A stretch of 64,000 bases of DNA, taken from Kistimonas sp964291485 (GTDB lineage Bacteria; Pseudomonadota; Gammaproteobacteria; Pseudomonadales; Endozoicomonadaceae). Position 1 is the stretch's first letter. Every line of letters starts with the position of its first letter. The translations under genes and the position numbers were made by a program. The stretch spans positions 2,294,001 to 2,358,000 of the forward strand of contig OZ220224.1 in NCBI GenBank assembly GCA_964291485.2, read 5' to 3'. Under the pieces are notes generated by a model that was not told where the DNA came from, searched no databases, and saw only the letters and a program-made list of their open reading frames with translations. Below are positions 37,374 through 46,701 of the stretch, piece by piece.

Positions 37374-37823
37374 ATGAAGTTGTATATCATGCGTCATGGA
37401 GAGGCCGTTTCTTTCGCTGATGTCGACCGAAGCCGTCCTCTCTCTGATCATGGGTGTTGGCAGGTCGCTGAAGTGGCGAGGCAGATGTCAGGCCTGCCAT
37501 TGACCGGTATTCTGGTTAGCCCATACCTGCGCGCTCAGCAAACCGCTGAATTGATGAAGACTGGTATGGGGACAGATGTCCCCTTAAATTGCTCTGATCA
37601 GTTAATGCCGGATGCCCCTGTTCAATCCGTGCTAAGCGTTCTGCCTGAAGAGGGGCAATGGCTGCTGGTATCTCATATGCCACTGGTTAGTCGGCTTGCT
37701 GGCCTCCTGACCGAGGAGGCACCTGATCGAGGTGTTATTTTCTCTACAGCCATGGTTGTTGCTCTTGATATGCCTATTGTGGCGCCTGGGCTGGCCATGC
37801 AATTGGTCAGCTATCTTCCTTGA
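37374..37823 (+). CDS. sixA: Phosphohistidine phosphatase SixA
   Basis: The product is 149 residues. It starts MKLYIMRHGEA, with the R-H-G catalytic motif of the histidine phosphatase superfamily (nucleophile His8), and has the second histidine in LLVSHMPLVSRLAGLL. SixA removes phosphate from phosphohistidine in signalling and nitrogen-PTS proteins. It follows the DUF4389 gene by 4 bp. Confidence 0.92.
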   Translation: MKLYIMRHGEAVSFADVDRSRPLSDHGCWQVAEVARQMSGLPLTGILVSPYLRAQQTAELMKTGMGTDVPLNCSDQLMPDAPVQSVLSVLPEEGQWLLVSHMPLVSRLAGLLTEEAPDRGVIFSTAMVVALDMPIVAPGLAMQLVSYLP

Positions 37824-38092
37824 TTGACTACTGGATCGTTTCTGTTGTGAGGGGCTTCGATTAACGGGTAACCCTCAATCTGTCGATAGTTCGGTGGAAC
37901 CATCATTTTCCTTTGCTGTCAAAAAGAGAGGTAAGAGCAGGGATTGCTCACTATACTCTCGCGTCTTGCCCCTTTGATTGAAGCTGTTGCGAACGAGCGC
38001 CTGTCGGGATTTAGCTGTTATTCCCCAAGCCATCTTTGCGGCAGTTTTTTTTAACGCTTGAAAAAGTTTCTGGTAAGCCGTAGGGGGGGGAT

Positions 38093-39334
38093 ATGTCAGA
38101 CCGAATTGCATCATGCTGCCCTATGCGGGCCCACTTGATTGCTTTGGTGTCAGCTTTGTTTTGTGGTTATCAGGTGTATATGCAGGCGGCACCGGGGAGC
38201 ATGGTCAGTGAATTGATGTCAGATCTCAATATCGATCTTGCCGGTGTTGGAGTGTTGGCAAGTAGTTTGAGTTATTCCTATTTGTTATTTCAAATGCCGG
38301 CTGGACAGCTTCTGGATCGTTTTGGTGGTAAACAATTGTTACCTCTTGCGATTTTATTGGTAGCGGGTGGATCATTGCTGGTCGCGTTTGCGAATACACT
38401 CTGGCAAGCAGCTCTAGGACGGGTGCTGATGGGGGGCGGGAGTGCCTTTGCTATTGTGGGCTCTTTCTTGTTGGCGTCAGAATGGTATCCCGCCCGCTTG
38501 TTTCCATTGCTGGTCGGATTATTGGAAATGGCTGGTATGTCTGGTGGTATGGGGGCAACAACTATTTTACCCGCTATTGTCGATTCTTATGGATGGCGCA
38601 ATGGAATGATTATTAATGCAGTCGCCGGGCTGGTGCTGGCTATTACGGCATTTATTGTCATTGGTGATGGAAATCGCCTCACTGTTCCTGAAGATGCAGG
38701 CGAAATCCACAGCAATTTGCAGCATTCTGTTTTGCGAACGCTTCTATTAAACGCACTTTATGGATTATGCATGTTCGGTATGATCAATGTTTTTGCCATG
38801 TTATGGGGGTTGCCATTTCTTGAGACACTTTATCCTGATAATCAATCTCAAGCAGGAGTAGGATTAGCCTGCATGTATCTGTTTATAGCGTTGGGTACAT
38901 TGTGTTCTGGATGGTTGGCAGGCGTTTTAAATCAATGTCGTATCTTGATGATGGTCGGTGCAATTATCGCATTGAATAGTTTAATAGTTATTCTTTATGT
39001 TCCCATGCCTTTATTTCTGATGATATTAATGTTATCGATATTTGGTTTTTTTTCAGGTTTTTATAGTCTCGCATTTCTTCAATCAAGACAGATTGCTCCG
39101 AGTTGTAAATTGGGGCAAGTAATGGCCGTTATAAATGGCAGTATGCTGATTTCCGGTATTTTGTTCCAACCTTTGATTGGCTGGTTACTTGATCACCAAT
39201 TATCATCTGTTCAAGATCTCCTTGTTGTACATTTTCAGATTGCTTTAAGCCCCTTGTTGTTTTTGTTAACGCTTGCATTGCTGGTGGCAAGTCTCTCAAT
39301 GGATCCGTTGCCATTAAGGAAGCGTCTCACATGA
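38093..39334 (+). CDS. MFS transporter (first of a tandem pair)
   Basis: The product is 413 residues with about 12 hydrophobic helices, preceded by GGGGGG. The loop 2-3 motif is GQLLDRFGGKQ, close to the MFS consensus G-x-x-x-D-R-x-G-R. The helix 4 stretch GRVLMGGGSAFAIVGSFLLA and helix 5 region resemble sugar-phosphate/organic-anion permeases. Its stop overlaps the start of a second, clearly related MFS gene by 4 bp. The substrate cannot be inferred. Base composition is AT-rich relative to the housekeeping neighbours. Confidence 0.86.
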   Translation: MSDRIASCCPMRAHLIALVSALFCGYQVYMQAAPGSMVSELMSDLNIDLAGVGVLASSLSYSYLLFQMPAGQLLDRFGGKQLLPLAILLVAGGSLLVAFANTLWQAALGRVLMGGGSAFAIVGSFLLASEWYPARLFPLLVGLLEMAGMSGGMGATTILPAIVDSYGWRNGMIINAVAGLVLAITAFIVIGDGNRLTVPEDAGEIHSNLQHSVLRTLLLNALYGLCMFGMINVFAMLWGLPFLETLYPDNQSQAGVGLACMYLFIALGTLCSGWLAGVLNQCRILMMVGAIIALNSLIVILYVPMPLFLMILMLSIFGFFSGFYSLAFLQSRQIAPSCKLGQVMAVINGSMLISGILFQPLIGWLLDHQLSSVQDLLVVHFQIALSPLLFLLTLALLVASLSMDPLPLRKRLT

Positions 39335-40551
39335 ACAGGTCGATAAGGAAGTTAAATGAATGTACAAGACTGAAATCACTGCTTGCATTAAGTGTATGTG
39401 CGATATTTGTTGCTTTGCAATTTATGCTGCAGGGGGCTATCAGTTTGATGGTTCCCGAGTTGCAGCATGCCTTCAATGTGGATATGGCGGGTATCGGTTT
39501 ACTGTCCTCCTCTTTTTTTTATCCGTACGTTTTTATGCAGATTCCAATGGGGCGGTTTGTTAGTCGCTATGGAGTCAGACGGGTTATTTTTTATTCAGCT
39601 TGCCTGTTAGCTGTTGGCTGTCTTATTTCCCAGGCTGCAACGGGATTCTATCAGGCTTTGACAGGACGGATGCTTATGGGGGGAGCCAGTGCAGCAGGTG
39701 TCGTGTCAACACTCGAGGTGATTTCATTACTATTTACTGTCCGCTGGTTTGGTTTGCTGGCAGGCGTTTTGGATGTTGTCAGTATGATTGGGGCCGTGGC
39801 AGGCGAGTGGTTTATACCTTGGGAAATGGCTCATACAGGGTGGGAAGGCGTTTTTCTTTTATCCTCAATGATGGCGCTCTGTATAGCTATCGTTGCCTGG
39901 GTGATTTTGCCTTGTCGCTCTGAAGGCCAGGATGTGTGTAGCAGTGATAATCAGAGTCATTCAATTATTTTGATAGTGTTGCAAGATAAGCGAATTTGGG
40001 ATGTATCAATTTTTGGTGGGCTAATATTTGCACTGGTAAATAGTTTTGCAGCAATGTGGGCTATCCCTTATTTTACAGCCGTATTTGGTGATTCAGCGTC
40101 TGTCACTGATATTGTTAGTATGGTGTTTATAGGTGTAGCGATTGGCTCGCCTATTGTTGGGTATTTAAGTGGTGGTCGTAATCAAGCCAAACCGCTGATG
40201 ATTGTTTGTAGTATTACTTGTTGTTTGTTTTTTTTGTGCATCATGTATTATCCGTTTTCTGAGGTATTGGTTGGCCTCTCTCTACTGTCAATGGGCATGG
40301 CGTGTGGCGCATATGTTATTCCTTTTGTTCTGGTCAAGAAGTGGGTTGAACCCGCGAACGTTTCCGCGGCAATGGGGATGGTTAATATGATTGAGGTTTT
40401 GATCGGTACAGTAATATTTCAGCCGTTTATTGGTTTGCTTTTGGAGTATTCTGGTGGTGAAGTTACAGTTGCTTCCTATCGGATTTCATTTAATGTTTTA
40501 CTGGTGGGGCTTGTGTTCAGTGTAATTGGCGCCTTTTGTGGAGAAGAGTGA
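39331..40551 (+). CDS. MFS transporter (second of a tandem pair)
   Basis: The product is 406 residues with 12 predicted helices. It aligns with its upstream neighbour: AGIGLLSSSFFYPYVFMQIP against AGVGVLASSLSYSYLLFQMP, and GRMLMGGASAAGV against GRVLMGGGSAFAI. In the loop 2-3 motif the Asp is replaced by Ser (GRFVSRYGVRR). The start ATG lies inside the upstream stop (ATGA), so translation is coupled. The pair could be a duplicated permease or a heteromeric pump; the substrate is unknown. Confidence 0.85.
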   Translation: MNRSIRKLNECTRLKSLLALSVCAIFVALQFMLQGAISLMVPELQHAFNVDMAGIGLLSSSFFYPYVFMQIPMGRFVSRYGVRRVIFYSACLLAVGCLISQAATGFYQALTGRMLMGGASAAGVVSTLEVISLLFTVRWFGLLAGVLDVVSMIGAVAGEWFIPWEMAHTGWEGVFLLSSMMALCIAIVAWVILPCRSEGQDVCSSDNQSHSIILIVLQDKRIWDVSIFGGLIFALVNSFAAMWAIPYFTAVFGDSASVTDIVSMVFIGVAIGSPIVGYLSGGRNQAKPLMIVCSITCCLFFLCIMYYPFSEVLVGLSLLSMGMACGAYVIPFVLVKKWVEPANVSAAMGMVNMIEVLIGTVIFQPFIGLLLEYSGGEVTVASYRISFNVLLVGLVFSVIGAFCGEE

Positions 40552-41105
40552 ATAAAATATAGATTGTTGATGTGGTGGGAGTGAATGGAAAAAATATCTT
40601 TTTTGTGGGTGTTTTTGTAAAGAGTTTTATTAATTAAAGTTATAGGTTTTGTGTTATAAAAAATATTTTAATCCTTTATGCTTGCTAAGATTTTATAAGT
40701 TTGAAAAAGGGGGTAATATAAAATTGAAAATTTTGGGGTGAATTAAATTTCAGAAAAAAAGAGTAGCTGTATACATGGTTGTCAATTCATTAATAAGTAG
40801 AGGTCTTCCAGGCTGTAGAGAGGATAGAGAGAGTGTCGATATATTTACACTGCAGGCAGAAAGTAAATTGGGTTGGGAGCCAAAGGTATAATTTCTACGC
40901 ATTCGATGTTGAACATGCCGTAGGTCAAGTTTTTGATGTTTACTGTTTTTTGTCATGCTTGGTTTTTTGCATACGGCGTGCTTTTTCCTTCACAGTCCTT
41001 GTAATAGTAATTACAGCTGTATAACTCTTGTCAAGGGATATTGTTACGTGCGATTCTCGGTTAGATATTGTTGTCGTAGTATGTTTATTCACTGAGAGTT
41101 TCAAG
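40552..41105. other. AT-rich intergenic stretch after the MFS pair
   Basis: About 550 bp, strongly AT-rich between 40590 and 40760. Short reading frames exist but none has a good start signal or coding look. It probably holds the promoter of the thioesterase gene. No tRNA or clear terminator was seen. Confidence 0.45.
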
Positions 41106-41531
41106 ATGTCTATATGGAAAAAGTCGTTTACCTTGGAAGGTCTGAATAAAGGGATGGAAAATACGCTTTGCGACCATCTGGGAATGGTGGTGACCGAAGT
41201 CGGTGATGATTATTTGAAAGGGACTATGCCAGTGGATTCCCGTACCCGGCAACCGATGGGGCTATTGCATGGGGGCGCCTCTGTGGCATTGGCTGAGTCG
41301 CTAGGAAGCCTGGCCGCGAATCTTGCCGTTGATCAAAAAAGTTATTGTGTCGGTTTGGATATCAATGCAAATCATATACGAAGTATGAAGTCAGGCTTGG
41401 TAACCGCAAATGCCTCAGCGACGCATGTTGGTCGATCTACACAGGTGTGGGAAATTACCCTTGAAGATGAAGAAGGGCGTTTGGTCTGTATATCCCGTTT
41501 AACCATGGCGGTCAAAACCTTTGCCGGTTAA
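41106..41531 (+). CDS. Hotdog-fold acyl-CoA thioesterase (PaaI/YdiI type)
   Basis: From the ATG at 41106, with GAGAG upstream, the product is 141 residues. GLLHGGASVALAESLGSLAA is the hallmark block of this family, with His55 and the catalytic Glu64. It resembles E. coli YdiI (1,4-dihydroxy-2-naphthoyl-CoA hydrolase) and EntH. The exact acyl group is not determinable, and no menaquinone genes lie nearby. An amidase gene follows after 30 bp. Confidence 0.9.
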   Translation: MSIWKKSFTLEGLNKGMENTLCDHLGMVVTEVGDDYLKGTMPVDSRTRQPMGLLHGGASVALAESLGSLAANLAVDQKSYCVGLDINANHIRSMKSGLVTANASATHVGRSTQVWEITLEDEEGRLVCISRLTMAVKTFAG

Positions 41532-41561
41532 GCGTTCATACTATTTAGGTCTAATTCTTTT

Positions 41562-42236
41562 ATGTCATTTCCTATAAAACAGGTCGAGTGTCCGAATCAG
41601 GATCGCCAGGTAATACCGGTCGAGTATTTAGTATTGCACTATACGGCAACGGATCTTGCGAACACGCTGGCCATCTTTCAGGATGAACAGCGTGGTGTAT
41701 CGTCGCATATGGTGATTGATGTTGATGGTAGAGTCTATTCACTGGTTGACTGCTTACAGGGGCAGGCTTATCGGGCATGGCATGCCGGTCGAAGCTCTTT
41801 TGTGGATGATGAAAAGGCATGGTCTGGGTTTAATGACTTTTCTATAGGTATTGAGCTGGTGAATGCCAATGGCAATATCTTTCCTTTTTCTGATGCCCAA
41901 TATCAGTCGCTTGCGGCCGTCGTCTTGTTGTTGAAGCAGCATTATCCCTCACTGGTGAGCCCAAGTCGTATTCTTGGGCATGAACATATTGCAGGGTATC
42001 GCGGTAAAGTAGACCCTGGTTTCTGTTTTGACTGGGATCGGTTTTGGCAGATGTGTTATCCAGATATGCAAACGCCTGATCGTCAGCCTGTTTGTCCTGA
42101 GGTGTTACGGATAGAGGCTAGTGCAATGACGCAATTCAGCCCGGATGATCCTCGCGAGAATGCACGATTCTGGATGCATATTAGCGCTTTGATGGAAACG
42201 GCAGTCGAACTGGCGAATAAGGCAAAGGCTAAGTGA
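41562..42236 (+). CDS. N-acetylmuramoyl-L-alanine amidase (amidase_2 family)
   Basis: A 224-residue protein without a signal peptide. EYLVLHYTATDLANT supplies the first zinc histidine, and ILGHEHIAGYRGKVDPGFCF the second histidine and the acidic ligand, as in AmpD and AmiD. GIELVNANG is the conserved core strand. It would cleave the amide bond between MurNAc (or anhydro-MurNAc) and L-alanine. Lack of an export signal favours a cytoplasmic, AmpD-like recycling role, but the sequence is longer than AmpD and is closer in layout to AmiD. Confidence 0.86.
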   Translation: MSFPIKQVECPNQDRQVIPVEYLVLHYTATDLANTLAIFQDEQRGVSSHMVIDVDGRVYSLVDCLQGQAYRAWHAGRSSFVDDEKAWSGFNDFSIGIELVNANGNIFPFSDAQYQSLAAVVLLLKQHYPSLVSPSRILGHEHIAGYRGKVDPGFCFDWDRFWQMCYPDMQTPDRQPVCPEVLRIEASAMTQFSPDDPRENARFWMHISALMETAVELANKAKAK

Positions 42237-42360
42237 CGAATCCAGGTTTTCAACTTGACTGGCATGACGATTAATCCCGTGTCAAAAGTCATTTACAGGT
42301 ACTAAAGTACTTGTCATAGTCTGCGGTCAATAACAATAATAAACGTCCATGGAGTCTTGG

Positions 42361-43398
42361 ATGCCGCATATCATCTCACGGTTTGAAGATGTTCGCTTCT
42401 CTCTGAGAAAACTGTCGTTGCTGCTCTTTCTGGGATTGTTAAGTGGTTGCAGCAGTATGGTTTTTAACGTTGCAACGGAGTATACCCAGACCTACGCCGA
42501 AGAGATTGCGATGCCGTATGTCATGACCACAAGTGACCCGGCTATGGGATGCGCCATGGGTGATGCCATGACACCAGCGTTGATGTCCATGGAAACGTTC
42601 AATCGTGGTGCTAGCAAATTGGGCGTGATGTCGTATATGTCGTCGGCTCTGTGTGCCGAGACGCAGGCACGTGAGCAGGAACTGCGTTATCAACGGGCTT
42701 TGTTGCAAGGCGATACCATGGAGGCGCAGGACGCCAGGATTATGGTTAAACGCGCGTGGGCTGTTGCGGCCGATCGTCAATATCAGGCCTGGCATCATCT
42801 GAGCAAATATTACGGCGAGCCGGGTACAGGTTGCCCTGAATTAGCATCTTCTCAGGATGAGCTGGTCTGGCTGCTAGGATTAATTGGTGGATTGCAGGCG
42901 GTTAACAGTGATATCCGGTCAACAGAAGGACGTATTCCTCGGAGTATCGCTGCCCGCGTTGAGCGCAGTGCCCAGTGCCTTGAGAGCCAGAAATGGTGGG
43001 GTGTACCAAAAGCCATTCGTGCGACGCTGTGGGTAATGATTCCCGGTGTGGTGCCAGAAGGAGAAGACCCTTGGCATCGTTTGCAGGAAGCCAGTGATGC
43101 TGGTGAAGTCAGTGGTGTCAGGCTGGCCAATATTTTCCATGCCATGGCGGCTGTCAGTGCTGGTGATGAAGCACTGGTCCGTCAGTTGATACGTGACCAT
43201 GCGCAGGCTGAAAAACGTCGTTTACCCGATCCTGCCTACCAATTACTTGATGCCATGGCCCATGAGCAGATGTTGGGCATTTCTGATGCACTATGGACTG
43301 CCGCAACCGGTAAACGAACGCCGACGGGTGCTTTTGGTCGTTTCTGGGATGATAAGCAGGATGCGAGCGAAACTATAGATATCAATGATTTGCTATAA
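42361..43398 (+). CDS. TatT-like lipoprotein of a TRAP-type importer
   Basis: The product is 345 residues from the ATG at 42361, chosen because GGAG lies 6 nt upstream. The signal peptide ends in a lipobox LLSG-C, putting the lipidated cysteine at residue 30. The remainder is almost entirely helical, with repeated helix pairs resembling TPR-like TatT (the TRAP-associated T component described in Treponema). A binding protein and a TRAP large permease follow on the same strand. In the Treponema system TatT trimers bind the solute receptor. The family call is from layout and neighbours rather than a strong motif. Confidence 0.72.
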   Translation: MPHIISRFEDVRFSLRKLSLLLFLGLLSGCSSMVFNVATEYTQTYAEEIAMPYVMTTSDPAMGCAMGDAMTPALMSMETFNRGASKLGVMSYMSSALCAETQAREQELRYQRALLQGDTMEAQDARIMVKRAWAVAADRQYQAWHHLSKYYGEPGTGCPELASSQDELVWLLGLIGGLQAVNSDIRSTEGRIPRSIAARVERSAQCLESQKWWGVPKAIRATLWVMIPGVVPEGEDPWHRLQEASDAGEVSGVRLANIFHAMAAVSAGDEALVRQLIRDHAQAEKRRLPDPAYQLLDAMAHEQMLGISDALWTAATGKRTPTGAFGRFWDDKQDASETIDINDLL

Positions 43399-43456
43399 AT
43401 CTGATTGATTCGTTGTGTAGCTAATAAAAAGAAGAATACTGTAAAGGATGGTTTTC

Positions 43457-44473
43457 ATGTCCCATCATATTCGCCGGCCTCTGCTATCACTGTTTGCCGC
43501 ATGCCTGCTGACCGGCTCAGTTTCTGTCCAGGCCGCTTTGACCAAGAATACCTTCTGTATTTTCGATCCTGTTGGAAACAATGGCGATGTTCTGGCACTG
43601 ATGAAGGATTACAAGACGGAAGCTTTGTCCTGGGGCGTTGACCTTGATTTGAAAACCTTCATGGATGAAAGCGTCATTGTTGATGAGTTGAAAGCGGGGC
43701 AGTGTGATGCTGCTGCGTTTACCGGCCTTAAGACTCGGGCTTTCAATCGTTTCACATCGACAGTCGAGGCAGTGGGTGCTTTGCCGGATTATACGACGCT
43801 GAGAACGACACTCCAGACACTGATGGGCCCTAAGGCTTCGAAATTGATGCGAAATGGTCCTTACGAAGTGGCAGGCATCATGCCGGCCGGGGCTATTTAT
43901 GCATTTGTCAGGAATCGGGACTGGGACAGCCTCAATAAAATCCAGGGTAAAAAGATCATCGTCATGGAAGGGGATGAAGTGTCCCAGCAGCTGGTGCGAC
44001 AGGTCGGTGGGACGCCGGTCAGTGGGAATACAACGAATTTCGCCGGTAAATTCAATAACGGCAGCGTGGATGTGACCTTTGCGCCTGCTGTCGCCTATGA
44101 GCCACTGGAAATGTATAAGGGGCTGGAGCCAGGCGGTGGCGTTGTTGATCACATTTTCATCCAGCTGACTTTCCAGATGGTGATCCGTCATGATCGCTTT
44201 CCTGAAGATTTTGGCCAGAAATCCAGGCAGATGGCGCTGGAAAACTTCGATCGTGCATTCGCTTTTATCGGGAAAGCTACCAACAAAATTGACGACAAGT
44301 ACTGGGTAGAACCCAACCCTGCTGAGGTTGACGACTATCGTCAGATTATGCGCGAAGCGCGGCTCGCCCTCCGGGATCAGTCAATTTACGACGGCAGAAT
44401 GCTGAAACTGATGCGTAAGGTACGCTGCAAATACGACCCGGTTCAGGCGGAATGTGCGGAAAAACTTGAGTAA
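43457..44473 (+). CDS. Periplasmic solute-binding protein (AdeT/DUF6091-like) of the TRAP-type importer
   Basis: The product is 338 residues from the ATG at 43457 (AAGG upstream), with a signal peptide ending near SVSVQA. The mature start KNTFCIFDPVGNNGDVLALM and segments CDAAAFTGLKTRAFNRF and KIIVMEGDEVSQQLVRQVGG look like the two-lobed DctP-like fold. The pattern fits the AdeT1/AdeT2-type putative solute-binding proteins, which are sometimes mislabelled as aminoglycoside efflux components. Two cysteines near the C-terminus (CKYDPVQAEC) could form a disulphide. It lies between the TatT-like gene and the permease gene; the ligand is unknown. Confidence 0.8.
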   Translation: MSHHIRRPLLSLFAACLLTGSVSVQAALTKNTFCIFDPVGNNGDVLALMKDYKTEALSWGVDLDLKTFMDESVIVDELKAGQCDAAAFTGLKTRAFNRFTSTVEAVGALPDYTTLRTTLQTLMGPKASKLMRNGPYEVAGIMPAGAIYAFVRNRDWDSLNKIQGKKIIVMEGDEVSQQLVRQVGGTPVSGNTTNFAGKFNNGSVDVTFAPAVAYEPLEMYKGLEPGGGVVDHIFIQLTFQMVIRHDRFPEDFGQKSRQMALENFDRAFAFIGKATNKIDDKYWVEPNPAEVDDYRQIMREARLALRDQSIYDGRMLKLMRKVRCKYDPVQAECAEKLE

Positions 44474-44528
44474 TCAGCGGATTACTGCTCGTACGATACA
44501 GCCATAATAATAACAAGGCGAAACCTCG

Positions 44529-46586
44529 ATGTACGAAAGTGTTAGCCGTAACCGCACTTTATCAGATTGGCTCTCTTCTTTGCCCATCGCGTTGGTGCTA
44601 CTGCTGGTAATTGTGTTGGAAAGCAGCAGTATGCTGCATTCCCGCCTGCTTGCCATTGGCAGTGAGATCTGGACGGATTATCACGAACTGAGAATCCCTG
44701 CCCAGGCGCCGCTCTGTCAGCCAGATCTTGATATTGATCAGGCGCTCGCTGTTTTGCTGGCGAACCAGCAGGTGGATATTGATGGTGAGCTGTCTCTGTT
44801 CGATGAAGAACCGGCAGAGCCAGCTGTTCTCAGGGCTTCGTTGGAGCGGTCACAGGCAGAATGCCAGCGTCGTCATGCTGACTATGCTGCGCGCCAGGGT
44901 CAGGTAACTGATAGGCTTCAGTATTATGCGGCCTTTGAAGAAGGGATTGCAGCCATTGGTGATCTGGGGCTGAATGCTTCCCGTTACATACTGATGACGT
45001 TACTCCTGGTAGCTGCTGCCTCGGCAACCCTTCTGCGTGATCATATTGCTTTACGAGGCATTCGTACCCAGAAAGATCTCCAAATCTCCAGTCTGGCACA
45101 GTTGGCAGGGAATGCCTTGTTACTGGCTTCAGCGATTGCTTATCGTTCGATGCAGGAAGCTTCTGGTATTGTGTCTGACCTGCAACAACACTGGATCCAG
45201 TGGGGCTGGATCGCAGGCTTTACGGTCTTAACACTGATCAGTCTGTTGCAATATTTGCGGAGTCCGGAAGGATTAGAGTCCGGCGGTACGATTGGTCATG
45301 CACTGTTGTGTATCCCGTTGTATAGCTGGATGGCACTGATTTCGGGTGTTTTCTTTATTCTGATCGGCCACCTGCCCGCAATGACGATTTATCTGGGCAA
45401 GATGCTCGATTTATCTGGTCTGTTTATCAATGTAGGGCTGTATGTCTGGATTGGTATGTTGCTGAAACAGACCCGGATGGCCAGTCTTGTATTTGACCTG
45501 TTCCGACCCTGGCGTCTGCCGCCTGAGATGCTGGCATTTCTTGCCATTATGGTTTCAGCCTTGCCGACCGCTTACACCGGTGCAAGCGGCATTTATGTGA
45601 TTGCGGTTGGTGCGGTGATTTATCAGGAGTTGCGACGGGCAGGGGCGCAGCGTCAACTGGCTCTGGCGACGACGGCTATGTCTGGCAGTATGGGGGTGAT
45701 TCTGAACCCCTGTCTTCTGATAGTGATTATTGCTGCCCTGAACAAGGAAGTGACAACGCGTGAATTGTACGGCTGGGGTTTGTGGTTGTTCCTGCTTTCC
45801 GCATCGCTGTTTCTCATAGTTTCAATGGTATCCCGTCGTGCAACGCTGTCTGTTTCGCCGGTAGAGAATGCGTGGCAGGAAACGCTTAAGACGATAAAAA
45901 AACTGGTGCCTTACGCGTTAGTGATTGTGGTCATGGTGCTCTGGTATCGCTGGGGATTAAATACGGCGCTGGACGAATTCAGTGCACCGGTGATATTGCC
46001 TGCGGTCATGTTGGCGGTTGTTATTCTTGATCAGTGGTTATGTCGCCGGGACAACCCGGAGCGGGAAGGCAATATCGTGAAAGATACCGAGCTCGCCGTC
46101 CGTCATGCGACCGGCGAGGCATCGGCGCATATCGGGGCGCTGCTGATGTTGATGGCGCTGTCCATCTGTCTCGGCGGTGTTTTTGATCGCGGTGATGCGG
46201 TGTCCATGCTGCCGCAGGACCTTTCCTCGGTTTGGCTGACCATGGCTTTGCTGGTGGTGATACTGGTGCTGATTGGCATGATCATGGATCCCTACGGTGC
46301 TGTGATCCTGGTGACCATCACCCTGACCGACTTTGCCTTCTCCAATGGTATCCAGCCGCTGCATTTCTGGATGGTGACCCTGATTGCCTTTGAGCTGGGG
46401 TATCTCAGTCCACCGGTTGCACTGAATCATTTGCTGACCCGGCAGGTGGTCGGTGATGATGAGGTGGATCGTGGCGCTGTGACGGGATCATTCTGGCGAC
46501 GCTATGAGCGCTTTGTCTTGCCGCTTCTGGTGATGGCTGCCACATTACTGCTGACGGCGTTTGTCCCCTTGCTATTTTACGCCTGA
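44529..46586 (+). CDS. TRAP transporter large permease, fused/extended (DctM family)
   Basis: The product is 685 residues, longer than a standard DctM (about 430). The first helix (about 15-35) is followed by a periplasmic loop of about 100 residues, then four or so helices in the position expected for a DctQ-like part. The C-terminal about 430 residues form the DctM-like core, with blocks such as VSALPTAYTGASGIYVIA, SGSMGVILNPCLLIVII and, near the end, FELGYLSPPVALNHLL. AAGGCG precedes the ATG. With the two upstream genes it forms a complete three-component importer driven by an ion gradient. The large loop after helix 1 is unusual. Confidence 0.87.
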   Translation: MYESVSRNRTLSDWLSSLPIALVLLLVIVLESSSMLHSRLLAIGSEIWTDYHELRIPAQAPLCQPDLDIDQALAVLLANQQVDIDGELSLFDEEPAEPAVLRASLERSQAECQRRHADYAARQGQVTDRLQYYAAFEEGIAAIGDLGLNASRYILMTLLLVAAASATLLRDHIALRGIRTQKDLQISSLAQLAGNALLLASAIAYRSMQEASGIVSDLQQHWIQWGWIAGFTVLTLISLLQYLRSPEGLESGGTIGHALLCIPLYSWMALISGVFFILIGHLPAMTIYLGKMLDLSGLFINVGLYVWIGMLLKQTRMASLVFDLFRPWRLPPEMLAFLAIMVSALPTAYTGASGIYVIAVGAVIYQELRRAGAQRQLALATTAMSGSMGVILNPCLLIVIIAALNKEVTTRELYGWGLWLFLLSASLFLIVSMVSRRATLSVSPVENAWQETLKTIKKLVPYALVIVVMVLWYRWGLNTALDEFSAPVILPAVMLAVVILDQWLCRRDNPEREGNIVKDTELAVRHATGEASAHIGALLMLMALSICLGGVFDRGDAVSMLPQDLSSVWLTMALLVVILVLIGMIMDPYGAVILVTITLTDFAFSNGIQPLHFWMVTLIAFELGYLSPPVALNHLLTRQVVGDDEVDRGAVTGSFWRRYERFVLPLLVMAATLLLTAFVPLLFYA

Positions 46587-46701
46587 GACAAAAAGGGGGC
46601 TGATTGTCAGTGATCAGAACCCTTTCGCCCTTTACGGCAGTGCGATGCTCTCTTATTCTTAATCAAACGCTTGTTTGAAAAAATAAAGGGGCACCCTGAC
46701 G

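Noticed and set aside
37875..38114. A 79-codon minus-strand frame upstream of the MFS pair
   Set aside because: It overlaps the start of the first MFS gene, has no ribosome-binding site and looks non-coding.
40833..41024. Short frame in the AT-rich gap after the MFS genes
   Set aside because: No start signal, odd composition and no motif; treated as intergenic.
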